64,000 nucleotides of DNA from RPQJ01 sp963744735. GTDB taxonomy: Bacteria; Pseudomonadota; Gammaproteobacteria; Steroidobacterales; Steroidobacteraceae. Positions 1 to 8,041 of the stretch are shown here, one piece after another. The notes under the pieces were generated by a model that saw only the letters and a program-made list of their open reading frames with translations, was not told the origin of the DNA and searched no databases. Location: contig CAVUVH010000001.1 in NCBI GenBank assembly GCA_963744735.1, positions 1 to 64,000 of the forward strand, given 5' to 3'. Positions within the stretch are counted from its first letter, which is position 1; each line of letters starts with the position of its first letter. The position numbers and the translations under genes are program-made.

Positions 1-29
1 TTGAAGCACTGCAAAAAGGTCCCTATACT
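1..29 (+). promoter_or_regulatory. sigma70-like promoter of the atp operon
   Basis: TTGAAG at 1-6 and TATACT at 24-29 are separated by exactly 17 bases, a near-consensus -35/-10 pair. It lies about 115 bases upstream of atpI, so transcription would start near base 36 with a leader of roughly 110 bases. No better pair was seen before atpI. It sits at the window edge, so upstream elements cannot be judged. Confidence 0.6.
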
Positions 30-142
30 TCCGCGCCTTTCCGGAGGCCGCGCCTGAGGCGTGAGCCAGCCCGGGTTACGGACACCAACGCCACCCGTGG
101 CCGGTCCACCGGCATCGACGTGGCTTTTTTGTTGCCCGGAAG

Positions 143-550
143 TTGAATGAGGCCGTGAGCAACCTCGACGTGCAGAAGGCCCGGCGCCAGGCGCTGGCCG
201 TCGTGTTCAGTCAGGGTCTGCTCGGGCTGATCGTCGCGGCCATCTGCCTCGCGATCGGCGGCACCCGTGCGGGCGCATCCGCGCTGCTGGGGGCTGCGAT
301 CGGGGTGGCGGCGACGACGTTGATGGCCTTCGCCATGCTGCGGCACGGCGAAGGCGCAACGCTCGCGCGGGCCACCGTCGGGTTTTTCCTCGGGTGGCTG
401 GTGAAGGTGGGCTTCACCGTGGCGTTGCTCGTGGTTGCGTTCCGGTCGCCTGGCGTCTCGCCGGTGCCGATGCTCGCCGCCTACGTCGCGACGTTTCTCG
501 GGTACTGGATAGGCGCGGCCCGCCCGGGCGGACCCGCAGACGAACAATAG
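143..550 (+). CDS. atpI: ATP synthase subunit I (AtpI)
   Basis: This is the small, non-essential membrane protein that opens bacterial atp operons and helps assemble the c-ring and/or carry Mg2+. The 135-residue product has four hydrophobic segments (about residues 20-40, 43-65, 75-100 and 105-125) and no catalytic motif, as is usual for AtpI. Sequence conservation in this family is weak, so the call rests largely on size, topology and position just before atpB. The longest frame starts with TTG at 143. A GTG at 155 (reading VSNLDVQKAR) is an equally plausible start, and neither has a strong ribosome-binding site. The gap to atpB is 24 bases. Confidence 0.85.
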   Translation: MNEAVSNLDVQKARRQALAVVFSQGLLGLIVAAICLAIGGTRAGASALLGAAIGVAATTLMAFAMLRHGEGATLARATVGFFLGWLVKVGFTVALLVVAFRSPGVSPVPMLAAYVATFLGYWIGAARPGGPADEQ

Positions 551-574
551 AACCGGTCGGAGTGGGTAACAGAC

Positions 575-1402
575 ATGGCCGCCGCTGAGCATGCCGCAGG
601 TCCCGCGAACAGCACGGAATTCATCACCCACCACCTGACCCACCTCAAGGTCGGCGAGGGGTTCTGGACCTTCCACGTCGACACGCTGTTCATGTCGGTG
701 CTGCTCGGGCTGGTGACGATCGGCCTGTTCTACAGCGCCGCCCGCCGCGCCACCGTCGGCGTCCCGGGCAAGTGGCAGGCCTTCGTCGAGATGGTCGTCG
801 AGTTCATCGACACCACCGTCAAGGAAGTCTTCCACCTCGACCGCAGCTTCCTCGCGCCGCTCGCCCTGACGATCTTCGTCTGGGTGTTCCTGATGAACTC
901 GATGGACCTGCTGCCGCTCGACCTGCCCGGCAAGATCGCCGCGCTGTTCGGCATCCACTACTGGCGCGTGGTGCCGACCGCCGACGCCAACACCACCTTC
1001 GCGATGTCGATCACCGTGCTGCTGGTCGTGCTGTTCTACAGCTTCAAGGCCAAGGGCGTGGGCGGCTATTTCCACGAACTGTTCACCGCCCCGTTCGGCT
1101 CGAACCCGGTGCTGTGGATCCCCAACTTCGTGCTGAACCTGGTCGAGCTGCTGTCGAAGCCGGTGTCGCTCGCGATGCGACTCTTCGGCAACATGTACGC
1201 CGGCGAGCTCGTGTTCATGCTGATCGCGCTGCTCGGCGCGGGCTTCTTCACCTTCACGATCGGCAGCACGCTCGGCTTCTTCGGCCAGCTCGTCATGGGC
1301 GCGGGCTGGGCGATCTTCCACATCCTGATCATCACGCTGCAAGCGTTCATCTTCATGGTGCTGACCGTCGTGTACTCCGCGATGGCCACCGAGCACCACT
1401 GA
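575..1402 (+). CDS. atpB: ATP synthase F0 subunit a
   Basis: Subunit a forms the two proton half-channels against the c-ring in the inner membrane. The 275-residue product has the family's length and five to six membrane segments. It carries the signature SLAMRLFGNMYAGE, in which Arg202 (codon 1178-1180) corresponds to the essential stator arginine (E. coli Arg210). The C-terminal helix contains ILIITLQAFIFMVL, the usual second channel helix. It is the second gene of the atp operon and is intact, without frame breaks. Confidence 0.97.
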   Translation: MAAAEHAAGPANSTEFITHHLTHLKVGEGFWTFHVDTLFMSVLLGLVTIGLFYSAARRATVGVPGKWQAFVEMVVEFIDTTVKEVFHLDRSFLAPLALTIFVWVFLMNSMDLLPLDLPGKIAALFGIHYWRVVPTADANTTFAMSITVLLVVLFYSFKAKGVGGYFHELFTAPFGSNPVLWIPNFVLNLVELLSKPVSLAMRLFGNMYAGELVFMLIALLGAGFFTFTIGSTLGFFGQLVMGAGWAIFHILIITLQAFIFMVLTVVYSAMATEHH

Positions 1403-1468
1403 GCCGCGCCTGCCGCACCGCTTCGTTTCAACGTTTACTGCAACCGCACTTTCCGCCAGGAGATTGAG

Positions 1469-1741
1469 ATGGAAAACCTCGCGCTCATCGCACAGGTCCA
1501 GAGCTACACCGCGATCGCACTCGGCCTGATCATCGGCCTGGGCGCCATCGGCGCCTGCATCGGCATCGGCATCATGGGCTCGAAGTTCCTCGAGGCGGCC
1601 GCCCGCCAGCCGGAACTGATCCCGACGCTGCAGGGCCGCATGTTCCTGCTGGCCGGCCTGATCGACGCGGCGTTCCTGATCGGCGTTGCGCTCGCGATGT
1701 TCTTCGCGTTCGCGAACCCGCTGCTCGCCCGCTTCGGCTGA
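1469..1741 (+). CDS. atpE: ATP synthase F0 subunit c
   Basis: Subunit c is the proteolipid that forms the rotating ring. The 90-residue hairpin has two hydrophobic helices (about residues 10-38 and 57-86) joined by the polar loop ARQPEL. The glycine-rich first helix is typical. The ion-binding carboxylate is Asp66 in GLIDAAFL, which with no sodium-type ligand pattern around it suggests a proton-translocating ring. A good ribosome-binding site (CCAGGAGA) precedes ATG 1469. Confidence 0.97.
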   Translation: MENLALIAQVQSYTAIALGLIIGLGAIGACIGIGIMGSKFLEAAARQPELIPTLQGRMFLLAGLIDAAFLIGVALAMFFAFANPLLARFG

Positions 1742-1767
1742 CCGGCCCCTGACGCGAGGACGTCGTC

Positions 1768-2253
1768 ATGAACATCAATGCGACGCTGCTCGGCCAGATG
1801 CTGGTTTTCGGGATCCTGATCTGGTTCTCCTGGAAGTTCATCTGGCCGCCTCTCACCAAGGCTGTCGAGGACCGGCAGAAGAAGATCGCGGAAGGTCTCG
1901 CCGCCGCTGAGCGCGGCCAGACCGAGCTGCAGAGTGCCCACGGGGAAGCCCAGGGCATCATCAGCGCGGCGCGCGACCAGGCCAAGAAGATCGTCGACCA
2001 GGCGCACAAGCGCGAGGTCGAGATCGTCGACGAGGCACGCTCGACCGCCCTGGAAGAGGGCAAGCGCATCGTCGACAGCTCGCGGCAGGACGCGGCGCAG
2101 GAGAAATCCCGTGCCCGCGACGAGTTGCGCAAGGACGTGGCCACGCTGGCCGTGGCCGGCGCTTCCCGCCTGCTGCAGCGCGAGATCGACCCGAAGGCGC
2201 ATGCCGACCTGATCGAGCAGCTGGCCCGCGAGATCGAAGGCGCCAAGGCCTGA
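1768..2253 (+). CDS. atpF: ATP synthase F0 subunit b
   Basis: Subunit b is the peripheral stalk that ties F1 to subunit a. The 161-residue protein has one N-terminal membrane helix (about residues 7-27, with the usual WPP turn just after it). A long charged, Ala/Arg/Glu-rich helix follows that should form the dimeric coiled coil and bind the delta subunit at its C-terminus. Length and position between atpE and atpH agree with the standard operon. No atpF-prime copy is present. The frame is intact. Confidence 0.96.
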   Translation: MNINATLLGQMLVFGILIWFSWKFIWPPLTKAVEDRQKKIAEGLAAAERGQTELQSAHGEAQGIISAARDQAKKIVDQAHKREVEIVDEARSTALEEGKRIVDSSRQDAAQEKSRARDELRKDVATLAVAGASRLLQREIDPKAHADLIEQLAREIEGAKA

Positions 2254-2294
2254 CGGCCGCGGCGCTTCCGCAACGGGACCTGGAGTAACGACGC

Positions 2295-2838
2295 ATGGCT
2301 GAAAGAGCCACGGTAGCGAGACCCTACGCCAAGGCGGCCTTCGCCTGGGCGCGGGACAGGGCAGGCTCGACGCGTGGTCGGGCTGGCTGGGCACGGCGCG
2401 CTGCGGTCGTGCATGAGCGACGAGTTCAAGTCGCGTTCGAAAGCAGCCCGCGCGTCGGCCGGCAGCAGCTCAAGGAACTGGTGGCCGAGCGTCTGCGGCG
2501 ATGCGCTCGACGCGAACGGCCGGGCGCTGCTCGACCTGCTCGCCGAGAACGACCGCATCGACTACCTGCCCGAGATCGCCACGCACTTCGACGAGCTGAA
2601 GGCCGAGCACCAGAACGTCGCCGACGTCGAGGTCGTCTCGGCCGCCGCGCTCAACGACGCCCAGCAGCAGCGCCTCGCCGGCGCCCTGCGCGCACGACTG
2701 CGCCGCGACGTGCGGTTGCATTGCACTGTCGATCCCTCGTTGATCGGCGGCGCGGTGGTGCGCTCGGGTGACCTGCTCATCGACGGCTCGCTGGCCAACA
2801 AGCTGCAGCGACTCGGGACCGAACTGACGACCGGCTGA
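2295..2838 (+). CDS. atpH: ATP synthase F1 subunit delta, frame-broken in this sequence
   Basis: Subunit delta links the top of F1 to the b stalk. The frame from ATG 2295 starts correctly (MAERATVARPYAKAAF). Coherent family sequence then switches frame near 2360, again near 2395-2410, and finally near 2490, after which CGDALDANGRALLDLLAEN and the C-terminal domain run cleanly to 2838. Total length (about 180 residues) is normal once the breaks are bridged. Three breaks within 140 bases of an operon gene whose loss would disable the synthase point to sequence errors. The call is safe from position and from the C-terminal 150 residues. Confidence 0.9.
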
Positions 2839-2904
2839 CGACCGCCCGACAACGATTCATCGGCCACGCCGCGCTGTGCGGCAGGCCCGCAGAGGATTGG
2901 CAAC

Positions 2905-4446
2905 ATGTCCATCAAGGCTTCTGAGATCAGCGAACTGATCAAGGCACGCATCCAGAACTTCACCGCCGCGACCGAGGCGCGCAGCGTCGGCAGCGTCGTG
3001 TCGGTGACCGACGGCATCGTCCGCATCCACGGCCTGCAGGACGTGATGCAGGGCGAAATGCTCGAGTTCCCGAAGAACACGTTCGGCCTCGCGCTCAACC
3101 TCGAGCGCGACTCGGTCGGCGCGGTCATCCTCGGCGAGTACGAGCACATCTCGGAAGGCGACACGGTCAAGTGCACCGGCCGCATCCTCGAGGTGCCGGT
3201 CGGCCCGACGCTGATCGGCCGCGTGGTCAACTCGCTCGGCCAGCCGATCGACGGCAAGGGCCCGATCGACTCGAAGGAATTCGACGTCATCGAGAAGGTG
3301 GCGCCGGGCGTCATCGCCCGCAAGTCGGTCAGCCAGCCGGTGCAGACCGGCCTCAAGTCGATCGACGCGATGGTGCCGGTCGGCCGCGGCCAGCGCGAAC
3401 TGATCATCGGCGACCGCCAGACCGGCAAGACCGCCGTCGCGGTCGACACGATCATCAACCAGAAGGGCAAGGACCTGATCTGCATCTACGTCGCGATCGG
3501 CCAGAAGGCCTCGACGATCGCGAACGTGGTGCGCAAGCTCGAAGAAACCGGCGCGATGGCGTACACCATCGTCGTCGCGGCCTCGGCCTCGGAGTCGGCG
3601 GCGATGCAGTACATCGCACCGTACTCGGGCTGCACGATGGGCGAGTATTTCCGCGACCGCGGCCAGGACGCGCTGATCATTTACGACGACCTGACCAAGC
3701 AGGCGTGGGCGTACCGCCAGGTCTCGCTGCTGCTGCGCCGTCCCCCGGGCCGCGAAGCGTATCCGGGCGACGTGTTCTACCTCCACAGCCGCCTGCTCGA
3801 GCGCGCCGCGCGCGTCAACGAGGAATACGTCGAGAAGTTCACCAAGGGCGCCGTCAAGGGCAAGACCGGCTCGCTGACCGCGCTGCCGATCATCGAGACG
3901 CAGGCGGGCGACGTGTCCGCGTTCGTGCCCACCAACGTGATCTCGATCACCGACGGCCAGATCTTCCTCGAGACCGACCTGTTCAACGCCGGCATCCGCC
4001 CGGCCATCAACGCCGGCATCTCCGTGTCGCGCGTCGGCGGCGCGGCGCAGACCAAGGTCATCAAGAAGCTGGGCGGCGGCGTCCGCCTGGCGCTGGCGCA
4101 GTACCGCGAACTCGCGGCATTCGCGCAGTTCGCCTCGGACCTCGACGACGCGACCCGCAAGCAGCTCGAGCGCGGCAAGCTCGTCACCGAGCTCATGAAG
4201 CAGCCGCAGTACTCGCCGCTGTCGGTCGCCGAGCAGGCGATCACGCTGTTCGGCGTCACCAAGGGCTTCTTCGACGACGTCGACGTGAAGCGCGCCCTGG
4301 CGTTCGAAGTGGCGCTGCGCAGCCACGTGAAGAGCAAGTACAAGGACCTGTTCGACCGCATCGAAACGACCAAGGACCTGAACGCCGACGACGAGAAGGC
4401 GCTCGTGGCCGCGATCGAGGACTTCAAGAAGAACGGCGCGTACTGA
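2905..4446 (+). CDS. atpA: ATP synthase F1 subunit alpha
   Basis: Alpha forms the regulatory nucleotide sites of the F1 hexamer. The 513-residue protein is full length. It has an N-terminal beta-barrel, the Walker A loop GDRQTGKT near residue 170, a Walker B region ending in ALIIYDDLTKQ, and the helical C-terminal domain. The segment SVSRVGGAAQTK carries the conserved arginine that reaches into the beta catalytic site. ATG 2905 is preceded by GAGGATT. The frame is intact, in contrast to the preceding gene. Confidence 0.98.
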   Translation: MSIKASEISELIKARIQNFTAATEARSVGSVVSVTDGIVRIHGLQDVMQGEMLEFPKNTFGLALNLERDSVGAVILGEYEHISEGDTVKCTGRILEVPVGPTLIGRVVNSLGQPIDGKGPIDSKEFDVIEKVAPGVIARKSVSQPVQTGLKSIDAMVPVGRGQRELIIGDRQTGKTAVAVDTIINQKGKDLICIYVAIGQKASTIANVVRKLEETGAMAYTIVVAASASESAAMQYIAPYSGCTMGEYFRDRGQDALIIYDDLTKQAWAYRQVSLLLRRPPGREAYPGDVFYLHSRLLERAARVNEEYVEKFTKGAVKGKTGSLTALPIIETQAGDVSAFVPTNVISITDGQIFLETDLFNAGIRPAINAGISVSRVGGAAQTKVIKKLGGGVRLALAQYRELAAFAQFASDLDDATRKQLERGKLVTELMKQPQYSPLSVAEQAITLFGVTKGFFDDVDVKRALAFEVALRSHVKSKYKDLFDRIETTKDLNADDEKALVAAIEDFKKNGAY

Positions 4447-4482
4447 CCCCCGGGTCGTCCGCACGAACAGGAACAGCAAGAC

Positions 4483-5373
4483 ATGGCCGGAACCAAGGAA
4501 ATCCGCCTCAAGATCAAGAGCGTGCAGAACACGCGCAAGATCACCAAGGCGATGGAAATGGTCGCTGCCTCGAAGATGAAGAAGGCGCAGGAGCGCATGC
4601 GGCGCGGTCGGCCGTACGCCCAGCGCCTGCTCGACATCACGATGCACGCGGCGCGCGCCAACACGGAATACAAGCATCCGCTGCTGACGCGGCGCGAGAC
4701 CGTGAAGCGCGTCGGTGTCGTCGTCATCACGACCGACAAGGGCCTGTGCGGCGGCCTCAACACCAACCTGCTGCGCCTGGTGCTCAACCAGCACAAGGAA
4801 TGGCTGGCGCAGGGCATCGAGTCCGAGTACTGCGCGATCGGCAACAAGGGTTTCAGCTTCATCCAGCGCATGGGCGGCAAGGTCGTCTCGCAGGTCACCA
4901 ACTACGGCGACCATCCGGCGCTCGAGCGCCTGATCGGCCCGGTGAAGATGCTCATCGACGGCTTCCTCGAAGGCCGCCTCGACGAGGTGCACATCTTCTC
5001 CACGCGCTTCATCAACACGATGAAGCAGGAGCCGACGCACGGCACCATGATCCCGATCCCCCAGGAATGGGTGCTGCCGACCGGCCAGGTCATGAAGGCC
5101 AACGTGGGCGCCGGCAACTGGGACTTCCTGTACGAGCCGGACCCGAAGTCGGTGCTCGACGAGTTGCTCGTGCGCTACATCGAGACCGCGGTCTACCAGG
5201 CGGCCACCGACAACATCGCGTCCGAGCAGTCGGCGCGCATGGTGGCGATGAAGGCCGCTTCGGACAACGCGCGGAACATCATCGACGAGCTGCAACTCGT
5301 CTACAACAAGAGCCGGCAGGCCTCGATCACCAAGGAACTGTCCGAGATCGTGGGCGGCGCGGCGGCCGTCTAG
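4483..5373 (+). CDS. atpG: ATP synthase F1 subunit gamma
   Basis: Gamma is the central rotor shaft. The 296-residue product begins with MAGTKEIRLKIKSVQNTRKI, the N-terminal helix of the coiled coil. It contains the conserved TDKGLCGGLN segment and ends with the C-terminal helix (SDNARNIIDELQLVYNK). Length matches proteobacterial gamma. It lies 36 bases after atpA. It is followed by 58 bases holding a short direct repeat before atpD, the only notable internal gap in the operon. Confidence 0.97.
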   Translation: MAGTKEIRLKIKSVQNTRKITKAMEMVAASKMKKAQERMRRGRPYAQRLLDITMHAARANTEYKHPLLTRRETVKRVGVVVITTDKGLCGGLNTNLLRLVLNQHKEWLAQGIESEYCAIGNKGFSFIQRMGGKVVSQVTNYGDHPALERLIGPVKMLIDGFLEGRLDEVHIFSTRFINTMKQEPTHGTMIPIPQEWVLPTGQVMKANVGAGNWDFLYEPDPKSVLDELLVRYIETAVYQAATDNIASEQSARMVAMKAASDNARNIIDELQLVYNKSRQASITKELSEIVGGAAAV

Positions 5374-5382
5374 CCACTTTTT

Positions 5383-5413
5383 ACTAGTCACTACTCACTA
5401 GTCACTAATTCAC
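5383..5413. repeat. short ACTAGTCACT-type repeats between atpG and atpD
   Basis: The atpG-atpD spacer is AT-rich for this genome and contains ACTAGTCACT followed by degenerate copies (ACTCACTAGTCACTA, then ATTCACT). It ends about 18 bases before the atpD start codon. ACTAGT is itself palindromic. This may be a small dispersed repeat related in style to the CTAG-containing heptamer arrays near 57.4 and 58.5 kb. No function can be read from it. Confidence 0.6.
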
Positions 5414-5431
5414 TTTTTCAGGCAAACGACC

Positions 5432-6859
5432 ATGTCACAAGCATTCGGCACCATCGTCCAGACCATCGGCGCGGTCATCGACATCGAGTTTCCGCGCGAT
5501 GCGATGCCCAGGGTGTACGACGCGCTCGTCCTCGAAGACAGCGGCAACGCACTGGCCGAGAAGGGCCTGACGTTCGAAGTCGAGCAGCAGCTCGGCGACG
5601 GCGTCGTGCGCACCATCGCGCTCGGCTCGTCCGACGGCCTGCAGCGCGGCATGAAGGTCCGCAACACCGGTGCCGCGATCTCGGTGCCGGTCGGCCCGGG
5701 CGTGCTCGGCCGCGTGATGGACGTGCTCGGTCGCCCGATCGACGAGCGCGGCCCGATCCAGTCCGACGAGCGCCGCGGCATTCACCAGCCGGCGCCGAAG
5801 TTCGACGAGCTGGCGCCCTCGGTCGAACTGCTCGAGACCGGCATCAAGGTCATCGACCTGATCTGCCCGTTTGCGAAGGGCGGCAAGATCGGCCTGTTCG
5901 GCGGCGCCGGCGTGGGCAAGACCGTCAACATGCTCGAGCTGATCAACAACATCGCCAAGGAGCACTCGGGCCTGTCGGTGTTCGCCGGCGTCGGCGAGCG
6001 CACGCGCGAGGGCAACGACTTCTATCACGAGATGTCGGACGCCAAGGTCATCGTGCAGGAAGACCTGAGCCAGTCGAAGGTGGCGATGGTGTTCGGCCAG
6101 ATGAACGAGCCGCCGGGCAACCGCCTGCGCGTGGCGCTCACCGGCCTGACCATGGCCGAGCGCTTCCGCGACGAAGGCCGCGACATCCTGTTCTTCGTCG
6201 ACAACATCTACCGCTTCACGCTGGCCGGCACGGAAGTCTCGGCGCTGCTCGGCCGCATGCCGTCGGCGGTCGGTTACCAGCCGACGCTGGCCGAGGAAAT
6301 GGGCCGCCTGCAGGAGCGCATCACCTCGACCAAGGTCGGCTCGATCACCTCGATCCAGGCCGTGTACGTCCCCGCGGACGACCTCACCGACCCGTCGCCG
6401 GCCACCACCTTCGGCCACCTCGACGCCACCGTCGTGCTGTCGCGCGACATCGCCGCGCTCGGCATCTACCCGGCCGTGGACCCGCTCGACTCGACCTCGC
6501 GCCAGGTCGACCCGAACGTCATCGGCGAGGAGCACTACGAGACGACGCGCGCGGTGCAGGCCGTGCTGCAGCGCTACAAGGAACTGCGCGACATCATCGC
6601 GATCCTCGGCATGGACGAGCTGTCGCCCGAGGACAAGCTGGCCGTGTCGCGCGCGCGCAAGATCCAGCGCTTCCTGTCGCAGCCGTTCCACGTCGCCGAA
6701 GTGTTCACCGGCAGCCCGGGCAAGTACGTGCAGCTCAAGGACACCATCCGCGGCTTCAAGGCGATCGTCAACGGCGAGTACGACCACCTGCCCGAGCAGG
6801 CGTTCTACATGATCGGCGCGATCGAAGAAGCCGTCGAGAAAGCCAAGACCCTGCAGTAA
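5432..6859 (+). CDS. atpD: ATP synthase F1 subunit beta
   Basis: Beta carries the catalytic sites of F1. The 475-residue protein has the N-terminal barrel, the P-loop GGAGVGKT near residue 157, the GERTREGND motif containing the catalytic glutamate, and a Walker B aspartate in ILFFVDNIYRFT. The DELS segment (as MDELSPED) is present in the C-terminal domain. It is intact and full length, and is followed 11 bases later by atpC. Confidence 0.98.
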   Translation: MSQAFGTIVQTIGAVIDIEFPRDAMPRVYDALVLEDSGNALAEKGLTFEVEQQLGDGVVRTIALGSSDGLQRGMKVRNTGAAISVPVGPGVLGRVMDVLGRPIDERGPIQSDERRGIHQPAPKFDELAPSVELLETGIKVIDLICPFAKGGKIGLFGGAGVGKTVNMLELINNIAKEHSGLSVFAGVGERTREGNDFYHEMSDAKVIVQEDLSQSKVAMVFGQMNEPPGNRLRVALTGLTMAERFRDEGRDILFFVDNIYRFTLAGTEVSALLGRMPSAVGYQPTLAEEMGRLQERITSTKVGSITSIQAVYVPADDLTDPSPATTFGHLDATVVLSRDIAALGIYPAVDPLDSTSRQVDPNVIGEEHYETTRAVQAVLQRYKELRDIIAILGMDELSPEDKLAVSRARKIQRFLSQPFHVAEVFTGSPGKYVQLKDTIRGFKAIVNGEYDHLPEQAFYMIGAIEEAVEKAKTLQ

Positions 6860-6870
6860 GGGGTACGCAC

Positions 6871-7290
6871 ATGGCCACAATCCGCATCGATGTCGTCAGC
6901 GCCGAAGAAGCCATCTACTCGGGCGAAGCCGAGTTCGTGGTGCTGCCCGGCATCATGGGCGAGCTCGGCATCTACCCGCACCACGCGCCGCTGATCACGC
7001 AGATCAAGGCCGGCGTGGTGCGCATCAAGGTGCCGGGCAAGACGGAAGAGGAAATGGTGTACGTGCAGGGCGGCTTCCTCGAAGTGCAGCCCGACCACAT
7101 CAACGTGCTGTCGGACACCGCCATCCGCGCCGCCGACCTCGACGAGGCCAAGGTGCTGGAAGCGAAGCGGCTGGCCGAGGAGGCGCTCCGCGCCCGCAGC
7201 GAGAAGCAGGAAATCGCCAGCGTCGAAGCCGAGCTTGCCGCGATCAGCGCGCAGCTGCAGGCGATCCAGAAGCTGCGCAAGCAGCGCTGA
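6871..7290 (+). CDS. atpC: ATP synthase F1 subunit epsilon
   Basis: Epsilon couples gamma to the c-ring and can inhibit ATP hydrolysis. The 139-residue product has the N-terminal beta-sandwich (MATIRIDVVSAEEAIYSGEA, with the conserved LPGIMGELGIYPHHAPL stretch). A C-terminal alpha-helical hairpin rich in Ala, Glu and Arg follows. It is the last gene of the operon and is followed directly by palindromic repeats that could end the transcript. Confidence 0.96.
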   Translation: MATIRIDVVSAEEAIYSGEAEFVVLPGIMGELGIYPHHAPLITQIKAGVVRIKVPGKTEEEMVYVQGGFLEVQPDHINVLSDTAIRAADLDEAKVLEAKRLAEEALRARSEKQEIASVEAELAAISAQLQAIQKLRKQR

Positions 7291-7293
7291 GAC

Positions 7294-7400
7294 TCACCCT
7301 CACCTCTCCCGCTTGCGGGAGAGGTCGCGCGCAGCGCGGGTGAGGGCCTGAACCTCTCCCACGTCAGTGGGAGAGGTCGGCCGTCAGGCCGGGTGAGGGC
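7294..7400. repeat. two REP-like palindromic repeat units after atpC
   Basis: Two tandem units share the layout ACCTCTCCC, a short loop, GGGAGAGGTCG, a variable GC stem and GGTGAGGGCC. The first has loop GCTTGC and the second ACGTCAGT. Each forms a strong hairpin and the pair could act as a terminator or mRNA-stabilising element for the atp operon. The last 23 bases of the window (GCGCGGGTGAGGGTG) repeat the right end of this unit, so the element is dispersed. Similar CTCTCCC...GGGAGAGG...GGTGAGGG repeats occur between genes in many high-GC proteobacteria. Confidence 0.75.
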
Positions 7401-7406
7401 CTTCCC

Positions 7407-7859
7407 TTACTTCAACACCAGCTCGCGAATCATCTCGGTGCCCAGCTGCGTGCGCATCTTGCCGCGCTCGATCGCCTTCTGGTCCCGCACCTCCTGCGAG
7501 CCGATGAACTTCTGCAGGGTCGCGTCCGTCTTGTCGGCCAGCCCATCCATCGCGGCCATGTTCTTGTACGTCACCACCAGGTAGAGGTTCGGATCGTCCG
7601 GCGAGCGCGGCTGGGTCTGGTAGACGTGGTAGTCGAGGATGATGCCGGCCTTCTTGTTCTCTTCCATCATCGGCTTGTAGGTCGTCGAGAGCCATTTCAT
7701 GTACGTCTCGAACATGCCCGGCTCGGTGCGGATCGAATTGACCGTCGAGACAGCGCCCTCCGTGTAGGGCCGGTCGGACGCGACCGCCACGTTGGCCAGG
7801 CTGGCCATCGCGAAAATCCCGAGCAGCGCACCGAGTGCGCGGTTCCTGAGCGTAGTCAT
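7407..7859 (-). CDS. small exported protein of unknown function
   Basis: The 150-residue product has a clear signal peptide (basic start, hydrophobic stretch to about residue 22, cleavage likely after NVAVA). The mature part, about 120 residues, has no cysteine and no motif I recognise. Alternating strand/helix character and segments such as FETYMKWLSTTYKPMMEE and DPNLYLVVTYKNMAAMDG recall dimeric alpha-beta barrel (ABM/NIPSNAP-like) folds, but this is only a resemblance. It is a single-gene unit running toward atpC. Confidence 0.7.
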   Translation of the reverse strand: MTTLRNRALGALLGIFAMASLANVAVASDRPYTEGAVSTVNSIRTEPGMFETYMKWLSTTYKPMMEENKKAGIILDYHVYQTQPRSPDDPNLYLVVTYKNMAAMDGLADKTDATLQKFIGSQEVRDQKAIERGKMRTQLGTEMIRELVLK

Positions 7860-8006
7860 GTGATTCCCCTGTGTTGGTTTTATCGACCGGCGGGTTGCAG
7901 GTCCGCGCCGTGCTGCGGTTCATCCCCGCGCGCCGGACTATAGGCCCGGGCGTGACCATGGTCATGCCGCAGTGCGGTAAGTCGCGGCCCGGCCGGGTGG
8001 CTTCGG

Positions 8007-8012
8007 TAGAAT
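8007..8012 (+). promoter_or_regulatory. -10 element of glmU
   Basis: TAGAAT lies 30 bases upstream of the preferred glmU start (8042) in the context GGTAGAATGGGG. A transcript from here would begin close to 8018. That would make the upstream ATG at 8018 nearly leaderless and favours ATG 8042. No convincing -35 hexamer was found at the expected distance. Confidence 0.4.
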
Positions 8013-8041
8013 GGGGCATGGCCACCCCGCAGGAACCGCAG

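Noticed and set aside
2857..5391. 844-codon open frame antisense to atpA and atpG
   Set aside because: It is the mirror of high-GC coding sequence, rich in His, Arg, Asp and Leu with no domain, and lies fully over two certain genes.
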